This document shows, piece by piece, positions 9,042-20,200 of a stretch of 64,000 bases of DNA (positions are counted from its first letter, which is position 1; every line of letters starts with the position of its first letter). A program made the translations under genes and the position numbers. The notes below the pieces were generated by a model. It was not told the DNA's origin and ran no database searches. It saw only the letters and a program-made list of their open reading frames with translations. Source of the stretch: Pyrenopolyporus hunteri. Taxonomy: Eukaryota > Ascomycota > Sordariomycetes > Xylariales > Hypoxylaceae. The stretch is taken from positions 806,001-870,000 of the forward strand of contig CADCXC010000005.1 in assembly GCA_902806595.1 (NCBI GenBank), in the 5' to 3' direction.

Positions 9042-10858
9042 TGCTGGTCTCTATTCCACTAAACCGTATACAATCTATCTTAAATCAGCTTTTACATGAG
9101 GTAGCCAGCTGTAATAGGCTACCAGGTAGGCTGTTCGATTGCTGAGTCAAGAATGCACAATAATTGGATTTTCGACGGCGCTTATCGAATATACATATAC
9201 GGTTTGAAACAGAGCACTTTCTTCATCGTGCTCTAGCAAAGGACATTGTTCACACGCGGCCAAGGTGTGACTATCTCGAAGGACTGCCTTGTAACAACGG
9301 CATTGTTCGTCACAAAGACACAATAGGGTGTGGATAAACACAACAGGGAGGAGATATGAAAGAGGAACTGGCTGTTAACAAAGTTTTGTTAGATAATGAA
9401 CAATAGCAAAGAATACCACCAAGGGTCAGTTCTGGCGGAGTCGACACCATGTCGGCATCACGGCCCATATCGAAATCCCTAATGCGGCTCCAGTTAGTAG
9501 GGGTATAGGTAGGTAGATATATGTGTTAGGTGAGAAAATGTAAGTCCCGCTTTGGGAATTTTATAATCAGTAGAGCTCAATGCATTTTTTCAACAAGAAA
9601 AGTTCAGAACAGGTCTGTGAATGCGTTGCTTTCATCAAGGAGAGAAGTTGTTAAGGATACTTGGATAGAAAATGTGGACGGACTTACGAGGTGGGACATC
9701 GATGCTATTATATTCGCGCTTAACATCTGTAACAGCATGGTGAACGTGATCTAGCGTAGACGATCAACACAGTAGAGGTTTGTTGAAGTGAACAAGGGCT
9801 TAGTGAACGCCTGACGTAGTTCATATGTGGATGCTAAACAGTTGTTAGCAGTCCCTCCGCGAGACCTTCTATAGGCCGATGCCTCTTCTGTCTGTTTTGA
9901 AGCATTTGGGAACAATGGTCCCGGCATGAAAAGACGTTCGATATTGAGAGGAGCCACGTTTATGCTATTTGAGGAATCCTGAAGCGACTTGTGAGCATCG
10001 CATGTAAATGTGCCGTGTGATATTGAAGGCCATTGAGACGGGACATAGATGTGAATACCATCATATGAAATGGATTGACTAAAGAAAGAATTCTCGTAAA
10101 TTTTGAAAGGGAAGAAAAAAATATTTAATAGCCCTCAATGATTAGATGATTGATGTGTTAGGTACATGTACATAGGTAGGTACCCAGGTACGGTACCCGG
10201 GTAATTTGCGGCTTAATAGTCTTTTTTTACCGTGCTCCATACCTACAGTACATATAGGTACCTAGGTAGGTACCCATATAAAAGCGGGCCGTATAAGTAC
10301 ATAGGTACCTACCTACCTAAGTTTTCTCTCGTGCAAGCGCCGTCCAGGTGGATGGGTCGAAACCTGAAAGTTCGTATAGGTATCCCCGTGGCGTGCACCT
10401 CATAAGCTTCCCGTGTCGCAACCAATCGCCAGGTACCGCCTACCACGGAAGTTTGGACCCCGCGCATTAGATGCCTACATGTACCTACCTTAGGTATTGT
10501 ATTGTACATATAAATATTAGAGGGTAGGTGGTACCTAACTGAGAACTGGAACTTTACTTTAGGTACCTTAGGAGGTACCACCCTAAAGCCACAGTAGAAC
10601 AATTTGAGGGTTCTGAATACTTCTAACAGTTTGATTTTAGTTGTTCCATTGATCCCATTTAACCTCTCCGACGATTTAGTTATTTTCCGAGTACATATTC
10701 GGCTCAAATTGCAGTCCGCGACTGTGCTGCATGGCCATGATACCCTATTCTTATTCCTGACCGAGGTATTATTGGTTGGCATATTTTTGTTGTTTTGATG
10801 AGTCGCAGAAAGGAAAAAGACAAGACCCAATATCATTCTCACCCACCCAGAACCGATT
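9042..10858. other. Intergenic, rich in TAGGTACC-type repeats
   Basis: About 1.9 kb shared by two divergently transcribed genes. No convincing coding frame. Between 10160 and 10320 and again at 10480-10580 the sequence is a patchwork of TAGGTAC, GTACCTA and palindromes such as TACCTAGGTA. The minus-strand frame at 10309-10842 runs through these repeats and is not a gene. Confidence 0.5.
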
Positions 10859-10866
10859 TGACGTCA
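10859..10866. promoter_or_regulatory. Palindromic CRE-type octamer TGACGTCA upstream of the Cps1 homologue
   Basis: Second perfect ATF/CREB octamer of the window, 110 bp upstream of the Cps1 start codon, a typical distance for a fungal promoter element. Function is inferred only from sequence and position. Confidence 0.35.
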
Positions 10867-10975
10867 CGGGCCTCTTCTCCTCGCTGCTTTTGAATCGGGT
10901 GATCCGGTAGACGGGACCGTTCCCAATCTTGCGCGCGCGTCTCTTCGCTCCCGTGTCAGCCCACAAGAAGTCAAC

Positions 10976-13900
10976 ATGGCGCAATTGAACCCGGACCTGC
11001 AGGCGAAGCTAGACGAATTAGAGAGAGAACTGGAGGTGAGCAAGTATCATTTGATTCTTCCAATTTTTCGGCTCGCGATGCCCGTAACGCCCCCCCAAGC
11101 GGCGGCGGGGTACGCCGTCCAACATGTGAATCTGCGAGTCCATTGAATGCAAACTAATTACGAGACCTGGTGCAGGAAGGCGATATCACCGAAAAGGGGT
11201 ATGGCCTCATCTTTGATATTACGATTGATACACCCCCTTCCATTGCTCCCGTCCCCTTAACCTGCCCTCGCATCCGGCTTCTCCCTCGCCCCATGCTAAC
11301 ACCTCGCGCTTCTTGACCAGCTTTCAGAAACGACGGACCCAACTACTCTCCCAATATCTCGGCCCTGGTTCGTTGAACGAAGCCGTCGGTGGTTTACGAA
11401 TACATGTGGCTGAAAATGACACATCCACCACCAGCGAAGGGCATAGGGACGCAGCATACGCCGCCCTAAATACCGCTAACCCCGACCCGGACGATACATA
11501 TTCTCCCTCGACTATCAGGTCTCCAGTCGACTGGCGGCCCCAATCATCGGGGGTCCCCAGCCCGGGCCCTTCCTATGGCGCCGAACACCCGGCTGGGTTG
11601 CTACGGCCAGGCGGTCCCATGGCCGAGCAGCGTCCGACGATGAACCAACGCGACTCTCTATTCCTCAACCCGGTTGCTAGTTATGCACAAACTATGGTGT
11701 CCGACTCGCCCACGCGGTCGGGGACCATGGTTTCGGGGGACTATGCTTTCAAGCCAGAGCATCAAGGAGGATACGGACCACAGCCACCGAACCCTTACGA
11801 TAGCCGAACCGGAACTATGGTGGATTCTCAAGTGTACTTCTCGGACTTTGCTGGCCAGCAGTCGTACGATCAGGGACCGGGCGGCGAATACGGTGGAGGG
11901 GTCCATAGATATTCTTCTAGCGACGCCTTCTCGCCTACTGCTGCTATGGCTCCGCCCATGCTCACTGCGAACGACTTACCTCCCCCAGAGGCTCTGGAGT
12001 ACCAGATGCCTCTAGAGCCGCGTGAGGTGCCGTTCGCCATCTACGACCCGCACGACGAGAGCACCGCCATGTCCACATTCGACAATATTGCTGCGGTTCT
12101 GAGACACAGGGGACGCACGACCGGCAAACTCCCAGCTTACTGGGTTCTTGATAGTAAAGGGAAGGAGATAGCGTCTATTACCTGGGACAAGCTCGCGTCG
12201 CGAGCGGAGAAGGTAGCACAGGTCATTCGGGACAAGAGTTCGCTGTATCGCGGCGACCGCGTTGCCCTTATTTACAGGGACTCGGAGATCATCGATTTTG
12301 CAATTGCGCTCCTTGGCTGCTTCATTGCTGGCGTTGTGGCGGTCCCTATTAACGACCTGCAAGACTACCCAAAGCTGAACCTTATCTTGACCTCTACGCA
12401 GGCGCATCTGGCCCTGACTACCGACAACAACCTGAAATCCTTCCAGCGAGATATCACCACGCAGAAGCTAAACTGGCCCAAGGGAGTAGAATGGTGGAAA
12501 ACTAACGAGTTCGGGAGTTACCATCCGAAGAAGAAGGACGACATACCCCCTTTATCCGTTCCCGATCTAGCATACATTGAATTTTCTCGGGCCCCGACGG
12601 GAGATCTCCGAGGTGTGGTGCTTAGCCATCGCACGATAATGCACCAGATGGCTTGCCTCAGCGCCATAGTTCAGGCCGTCCCTACTGGGTCCGGCGACAC
12701 ATTCAACCGTACCCTTCGCGACAAGAACGGACGTCTCATCGGAGGGGGCGCCAGCAGCGAGATTCTTCTGTCCTACCTCGATCCTCGCCAAGGTATAGGT
12801 ATGATCCTAGGCGTCCTCCTCAACGTCTATAGCGGCCATACAACCGTGTGGGTGGAGAATAAGGCAGTAAACTCCCCTGGCCTCTACGCTCATCTCATTA
12901 CCAAGTATAAAGCTACTCTTATGATTGCCGACTACCCCGGCCTAAGAACTGCTGCCTTCAATTACCAACAAGATCCCATGACTACGCGAAATTTCAAGAA
13001 GGGGATGGAGCCAAATTTTCAGCACGTAAAACTTTGTCTAATCGACACCCTAACGGTGGATAGCGAATTCCACGAAGTACTGGCCGATAGGTGGCTGCGG
13101 CCTCTACGTAACCCCAGGGCCAGGGAGGTTGTTGCGCCGATGCTTTGCTTGCCCGAACATGGAGGCATGGTTATCAGCGTCAGGGACTGGTTGGGCGGCG
13201 AGGAACGCATGGGGTGTCCGTTAAAACTGGACATTGACGCCGAATCTGGGGAGGAGACCGATAAGGAAGAAGAGAAGGACAAGGACAAGGACAAGGACAA
13301 GGAGAAACCGACGCCGTCGAATGGTTTCGGAAGCCTTCTGGGAGGCGGCACGACGACCACGAAAGAAAATGACGCAAAGAACGAGCTTAGTGAAGTGCTC
13401 CTAGACCGGGAGGCGCTGAAGACGAACGAAGTGGTTGTGGTGGCCATAGGAGAAGATGCGCGGAAGAAGGCGAATAGCGAACCCGGTACCGTCCGGGTCG
13501 GCGCCTTCGGGTATCCAATTCCCGACGCTACTCTGGCCGTCGTTGATCCCGAAACGGGATTGCTGTCTTCGCCTCATTCGATAGGAGAGATCTGGGTCGA
13601 TTCTCCATCTTTATCTGGGGGTTTCTGGGCGTTGCCCAAACACACGGAGCAGATTTTCCACGCCAGGCCTTACAAGTTCGAACCCGGGGAACCCACACCC
13701 ACCCCGGTGGAGCCCGAATTTCTTAGGACCGGCCTTCTCGGAACGATTATCGAAGGCAAAATCTTTGTGCTTGGACTCTACGAAGACCGCATCCGACAGA
13801 AAGTTGAGTGGGTTGAGCATGGCCACGAGGTCGCTGAACATCGTTATTTCTTTGTGCAGCATATTGTTGTCAGCATACTTCGAAATCTGAATAAGCAGGT

Positions 13901-16653
13901 GTTCGACTGCTCTGCATTTGACGTCTTCGTCAACGATGAGCACCTCCCGATAGTGGTACTAGAGTCATCGGCGGCTTCGACGGCTCCGGCAACGTCGGGT
14001 GCTCCGCCTAGGCAGCTAGACACCGCGTTGCTAGATACCCTCTCGGAAAGGTGCATGGAAGTCCTCATGCAAGAGCATCATCTAAGGGTTTACTGCGTCA
14101 TGATCACAGCGCCAAACTCCTTACCTCGTGTGACGAAAAATGGCAGGCGAGAAATAGGGAATATGCTATGCCGTAGAGAGTTCGACCTTGGCAATCTACC
14201 GTGTGTTCATGTGAAGTTTGGCGTCGAGCATGCGGTATTAAATCTACCTATCGGCGTGGACCCCATGGGCGGTATTTGGTCGCCCACGGCGTCGGACGCC
14301 CGGGCTGACTTCCTTGGGCCCGCGGACAAGCAGTATTCTGGGATCGACAGGCGGGAAGTTGTTATTGATGACCGTACATCTACTCCGTTGAACAACTTCT
14401 CTAGCATTACGGACCTCATCCAATGGCGAGTAGCGCGTCAACCGGAAGAACTCTCATATTGCACTATCGATGGTAGAGGTAAGGAAGGGAAAGGTATCAC
14501 TTGGAAGAAGTTTGATACTAGAGTTGCTGCCGTCGCCCTGTATCTCCGCAACAAGGCTAAGATACGGCCGCGCGACCACGTCATGCTCATGTATACACAC
14601 TCGGAAGATTATGTCTTCGCCGTCCATGCGTGTATCAACCTCGGCGCCGTCGTCATCCCAACCGCGCCAATGGACGAGCGGCGGTTAAACGAAGACGTTC
14701 CCGCCTTCCTTCACCTCATCAACGACTATGGCATTAAGGCCGTCCTCGTCAACAATGAAGTAGACCACCTTCTGAAGTCGAAGACAGTCTCCCAACATAT
14801 CAAGCAGTCCGCCCAGGTCCTCAAAATCAGCGTCCCAAGCATATTTAACACTTCGAAGCCCCCGAAGCAGAATAGCGGGCTTCGAGATCTCGGTATCACC
14901 ATCGATCCTGCCTGGATACAACCGGGATATCCAGTTATCATATGGGCGTATTGGACGCCGGACCAACGCAGGATCTCGGTACAGCTCGGCCATGACACTA
15001 TCCTAGGGATGTGCAAGGTACAGAAGGAAACTTGCCAGATGACAAGCTCTAGGCCTGTGCTCGGTTGCGTCAGGAGCACCACAGGTTTAGGCTTCATTCA
15101 CTCGTGTCTAATGGGTATATATATAGGCACGCCTACTTACTTACTCTCGCCGGTGGAATTCGCACAGAATCCTATCTCGCTCTTCCTGACTCTAAGCCGT
15201 TATAAGATAAAGGATACGTATGCGACACCCCAGATGCTAGACCATGCTATGAATACAATGCCTGGCAAGGGGTTCACTATGCACGAGTTGAAGAACATGA
15301 TGATCTCGGCGGAGTCTAGGCCGCGTGTGGACGTATTCCAGAAAGTTAGGCTCCACTTCGCGGCTACTGGCCTCGATAGGACAGCTATAAACACGGTATA
15401 TTCGCACGTGTTAAACCCGATGATCGCGTCACGGTCGTATATGTGCATTGAGCCAATTGAGCTTTGGCTGGACCAGCGAGCTCTTCGCAGGGGACTTATC
15501 GTCCCGGTCGATCCCGACACAGACCCGAAGGCCTTGTTGGTCCAGGATTCTGGCATGGTACCGGTGTCGACTCAAATAGCCATCGTCAACCCCGAAAGTC
15601 GGCTGCTTTGTACCGACGGGGAGTATGGTGAGATTTGGGTTGACTCGGAGGCCTGCGTGAAAGCGTTCTATGGGTCCAGAGATCCCTTCGACGCCGAACG
15701 TTTCGATGGCCGTACCATCGATGGCGACCCTAACATTAGTTATGTTCGAACAGGCGATCTCGGCTTCTTGCATAGCGTTAGCCGACCCATCGGACCGGGT
15801 GGGGCTCAAGTGGACATGCAGGTTCTCTTCGTGTTGGGCAATATCGGCGAGACCTTTGAGATTAACGGTTTGAGTCATTTTCCGATGGACATAGAGGCCT
15901 CAGTTGAGAGATCTCATCGAAACATCGTGCCTGGAGGCTGGTAAGTCCCCGCTGATTTACCAAAGAGATTGGGATATTACTAACACAGATGTCAGCGCTA
16001 TCTTCCAGGCAGGCGGTCTCGTGGTTGTCCTTGTCGAGGTATCACGCAAGGCATACCTAGCCTCTATAGTCCCGGTTATCGTGAACGCTATTTTGAACGA
16101 CCACCAGATAGTCGTCGATATAGTCGCCTTTGTAAATAAGGGCGATTTCCCCCGTAGCCGGCTCGGCGAGAAGCAACGCGGCAAGATATTAGCTAGCTGG
16201 GTGACTCGGAAGATGCGCACAGTCGCCCAGTTCGCCATCCGCGACCCAGACTCCGGTAGTATGGAAGGCGGCGACGGTGCGGCGGATAACCATCGCGCCA
16301 GCGTAGGCAGCGTTCGAAGTAACAACGCGCCTGGTGCTAGCTCGTTAAGAAATATGGAACACGCGCCACAGATCCTGGAACAAGAAGAGCTAGACCATCA
16401 AATGAATAAGATGTCAGCCTTACCTCAGCAAGCCGACGGCAACGAGAAATATGCCAATATGCCATTGAGGCAGCAGCAACGACCACCACAGATCCGTCTA
16501 TCGGGTGGCGACGGGCGCGACGCACCGAATGACGGTGCGTGGGGTCACGAGCGAGGTTTGAGCCAGGGCCAGCGGCCCACGGAGGACGACGAGTGGCAGC
16601 GCGACGCCCTTATGCATTTGAACTTGGCCGGTCAGATGCCGGCGCAGGATTAG
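10976..16653 (+). CDS. CPS1: Cps1/DIP2-family protein: DMAP1-binding domain plus two AMP-binding (adenylation-like) domains
   Basis: Exons 10976-11035, 11176-11198, 11321-15940 and 15996-16653 join in frame to 1,786 aa. The first two tiny exons encode MAQLNPDLQAKLDELERELE and EGDITEKG, which with FQKRRTQLLSQYLGP form the DMAP1-binding domain found at the N-terminus of DIP2 and fungal Cps1 proteins. Residues ~115-270 are disordered. Two acyl-CoA-synthetase-like AMP-binding domains follow (about 280-970 and 1050-1555). Their usual Ser/Thr/Gly-rich ATP loop is degenerate (F-S-R-A-P-T-G near residue 449; W-T-P-D-Q-R-R-I near 1237), as expected for this family. A Lys/Asp repeat (KDKDKDKDKE, near residue 679) lies inside the first domain. 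The last intron uses the second of two close acceptors; the first would give a stop. Cps1 of Cochliobolus heterostrophus was reported as a general virulence factor; DIP2 relatives affect lipid metabolism. The ligand here is unknown. Confidence 0.9.
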
Positions 16654-17496
16654 AGGTCCGCCGCCGCGCAACGGAGCGCTTTTTATACAGCGATGAGATA
16701 TGGCAGCGCGGACAAGCCTACGCAAAACCGACCATCCCGATGATAGTGGTTACCGACGAAGTGGACCGGTCCTTGGGGTCTTTTTTTTTCTTCTTGAAAA
16801 CTTGTTGGGTCTACCTCCGCTGGTTTTGCTGCTTGAGTCCTCACCGCGCGGTGTCTGGATAGGTTAGGTTAAGTCAGGTTAGGTAGTTTTAATGCTTTCT
16901 CGAACCAGCGGCTGGGTGTCGCATTTCATCGGCACGGTGTTTTTCTGTACTCTTATCGAGATATCACGGACTGGGATATCTGAGCGTCGAATGAATGATA
17001 TTAGATGACTTTGGTCGGTGTGAACGAATTATATGTGACTACCGTGCCTAACCTAGGTACCTACGCATACGACGTATCTATCCTGCCCAATTCCCCTTTA
17101 TGTTATTATGTTCCCTCGAGTGTAATTCACTTTACTTTACTTGACTTGACTTTACGTCTTGTCGGCATAGGCTCTGAGACACATGTAGACTCTTATACAA
17201 GGCTTGATGAATACGTAGGTACCTACCCAAGGAAAGGTTTCAACGCAAGCGGTAGTTATAGCCTATAAGAAAAGACAAGTCTTTGGAGATCTCTCGAAAT
17301 ATCGAGGAATATTTATTTTGAAGGACCCAATACTGAGTAGCACACAGTATCAAAGGGCCAATCCGTATGTTCGAATCCCCAATTATATTGGCTGGTAGTA
17401 CTAACACTATGTAGGGTGAGCTTTTCTAATGTCATTCGAAGGAACTTTTCCATTCTCAATTCGATCCACCAGTTAGTTTCTTTAAGATTCCCACAT
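16654..17496. other. Convergent spacer between Cps1 homologue and catalase
   Basis: 843 bp between two convergent 3' ends. Contains a T-rich tract at 16780-16795, AGGTTAGGTTAAGTCAGGTT-type repeats at 16862-16885 and TACCTA motifs near 17220. No gene seen. Confidence 0.5.
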
Positions 17497-19196
17497 TTAT
17501 TTCTTGACGTTCTTCTCGGTCGCAGTCTTGATAGCGGAGCCGAGTTCGGGGTTGACCTTGGTGAACATGTCATACGTCCGCGCCCGGGTATCCTCGTGCG
17601 CATCGCACAGGTGGACCGCTACATTGTTGACGAAGTTCTCCTGTTGACCCGGAGTCCTGCCAAGGACCTTCCATAGGCCGTAGGCTTGCTCGTAGTCGTG
17701 GGGTTGAATCTCGTCGAACAGGTCGCTTACAGCGACACCGGTCCACGTCTCATGAGCGTTTGTGGGCTTGATGGGCTGGTAGGTCAAGGCACGGTAGCTG
17801 CTTGGGTAGTTGGGGTTGGCGCCGTAGTTTCCATTTACCGACATAGCACCATCACGCTGGAAGGGGTTGAAGGCGTGAAGGGGTGCGTTTACAGGAATTT
17901 GTTGGTAGTTGACGCCAAGTCTGTGCCTGTGGGTATCTGGGTAGGAGAACAGGCGGGACTGGAGTACGGGGTCCGCCGAGGGCTCGACGCCGGGAACAAG
18001 GTGCGACGGTGAGAACGCGACCTGCTCAATCTCGGCGAAGTAGTTTTCTACGTTCTTGTTGAGAGTGAACTTGCCGAATCGGCGAAGGGGAACCTCGGCT
18101 TGCGGCCAGACCTTAGTCAAGTCGAAGATATTCCACTTGAACTTCTCGGCTTGCTCTGGGGTAAGAGTCTGCACGTAGACAGTCCAGCTCGGGTATTCTC
18201 CCCTCTGGATGGCTTCAAACAAGTCCTGAGTTGCATGGTCGGGGTTTTCAGAAGCCAACTTGCCGGCCTCGGCGTTGTTGAGGGTCTTGCTCCCTTGGTC
18301 AGTCTTCAAGTGTACCTGAACGTACACAAAAGAGCCATCGGGCTTGGTCCACTTGTGAGTGTGACCGGAGTAGCCGTTCATGAAGCGGTAGGAGTACGGC
18401 GTCCCCCTGTCGGAGAAGAGGTGCATGACCTGGTGGATGGACTCCTGGTGGGTAGACTATGAAATGGAGTATTAGCGTTTACTACTTCTATAAGAGAGTA
18501 CCACCGTTTAATTATAAATTGGACAATATAACCCATTTTTTTATGGCCCAGAGGATGGTTTTCGGTTTACAATGAAAAGACAGCGCTGTGGAAAGCTGAG
18601 GTATACATACTAGGTAGTCCCAGAACATGGTGGCATCCTTCAGGTTGGTCTGGGGGTTACGCTTCTGGGTGTGAATGAAGAGTGGGAAGTTGGAGGGATC
18701 CCGGAGGAAGAAGATGGGAGTGTTGTTGTAGACCCAATCCCAGTTACCCTGTTGCGTGTAGAATTTGATAGCAAATCCTACGGGTTTTCATTAATATATA
18801 AGGGCATTGGTAATCGGCGGTCATCATACCTCGGGGGTCTCTGGCGCTGTCGGCCGAGCCCTTCTCACCACCGACAGTAGAGAAACGAGCGACGCAGGGA
18901 GTCTTCTTGCCAACACCAGTCAACATATCAATGGAAGTGATGTCGCTGATGTCGTCGGTAACTTCGAACTCGCCATAGGCGCCAGCTCCCTTAGCGTGGA
19001 CAACACGCTCGGGGATTCGTTCACGGTCGAAGTGAGCGAGAAGGTCAATCAGGTGGAAGTCCTGAAGTAGAAGGGGACCATGTGTGCCGACTCGCTGCCA
19101 CTTGGAGGGGTGGTCGACAGGGAAACCATTGGAGGTGGTATACACAGGCTTCTCGTTGTACCTGAAGGTAGACGCGGGGGTGTCGTTGGCAACCAT
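17497..19196 (-). CDS. Small-subunit haem catalase
   Basis: Exons (minus strand) 18830-19196, 18611-18777 and 17497-18456 give 497 aa, the normal size for a small-subunit (clade 3) catalase. It dismutates hydrogen peroxide to water and oxygen. Key features: catalytic His67 in RVVHAKGAGAYG, catalytic Asn at ~140 in YNNTPIFFLRDP, NADPH/haem-pocket segment FIHTQKRNPQT, and the proximal haem-ligand Tyr350 in RLFSYPDTHRHRLG. Intron phases keep FWDYL-STHQESIHQVMHLFSDRGTP intact across the last junction. The C-terminus ends in NVKK, with no classical SKL-type peroxisomal signal and no N-terminal secretion signal, so a cytosolic location, or peroxisomal by another route, is likely. Confidence 0.96.
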
Positions 19197-19908
19197 GATG
19201 ACGGCTGGGGTTTGGATTGATATAAATGGAGGACAACGACTATAATGGGCAAGATGGTATAAAACCTATATGGTTCCGGGTATCAAACAGCAAGCTGTCT
19301 AAGCTCAGGGGCTGGCTAAGCTACAATGAGAGCGAAGTCGAGCTACTACGTAGGCCAGAGAAGCTCGTCTATAAAAGAGAGCTTCTGTGTACGTAGTAAG
19401 GGGTATAGATGGATAGCTAAGATGGTGCAAACCGGAGGGAACGGAAGATTGCAATCGAAGGGGGAGGAGGGGAGACGAGGAGATATAAATACCTTCAGGT
19501 AACCAACCTTGTCTTACTCGGCTTTGTTATGTTAGCAGATACAAGGCAGATACAGACGACAGGGAAAACGTTTCGAGAGCGTTAATCAAAACCCCCCTCT
19601 CGCTCTCCGCGTAGTACGCAAGACTCCAACTACCCATCTGACCACTTACAGACCGGCTGCGCGGGTTGTCTGGCTGTCGTGCTCGCAGCAGCATGGTTAC
19701 AAAAGGGTAATTCTTTTTTTGATAGGAACATGGGGGGGAGAGAGCCAAAGCCAAGGGGCAGGCCAAGGGGGGAGGAGCCCAGGCTCCGGGTGGGGAAAGA
19801 GGAGGATAATGGGCGAGTGACGGGAGATGGGTAGAGATGGGAGAGTAGATAATGTGGGATATGTGCGAAGGAGATGGGAAGAGATGGGAAGAGATCAATG
19901 GGATTTGT

Positions 19909-19962
19909 GGGATTGGGCCTGGGATTGGCCTGGGATTGGCCTGGGACTGGTCTGGGATTGGG
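19909..19962. repeat. 11-bp minisatellite, unit about CCTGGGATTGG
   Basis: Five tandem, slightly diverged copies of an 11-bp unit in the catalase upstream region, preceded by GAGATGGGAA direct repeats (19871-19890). No coding role seen. Confidence 0.8.
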
Positions 19963-20171
19963 TTCTTGCATCTGGTAACGCAACTGACGCGCACTAAATG
20001 CAGCAGGCAAGTACCTAAAAGGTAGTACGTAACTTGCGCGGAAAGTGGGGTAAAGGCCTGCTGGGGAATGGGGTTGGCCAATTAGACGAATGCTAATTGT
20101 GAGCTTTCGAAGCTCTGCCCCGCCATTTGCCGGCTTCTCTCCGTAGCTTTTTGTTCGACTTATACCACTGC

Positions 20172-20200
20172 GTACCTACCTACCTACCTACCTACCTACC
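20172..20200. repeat. (CCTA)n microsatellite
   Basis: Seven uninterrupted CCTA units followed by CCCAGGTAC. Same tetranucleotide family as the dispersed TAGGTACC motifs of this genome. Confidence 0.85.

Noticed and set aside
10309..10842. 177-codon minus-strand open frame
   Set aside because: Runs through TAGGTACC repeats; translation has no protein-like pattern or conserved motif.
13019..13447. Antisense frame with long Ser/Leu run inside the Cps1 homologue
   Set aside because: Mirror of the Lys/Asp repeat in the real gene.
19527..20081. 184-codon minus-strand open frame with Pro/Ser/His runs
   Set aside because: Built from the 11-bp minisatellite and neighbouring low-complexity DNA.
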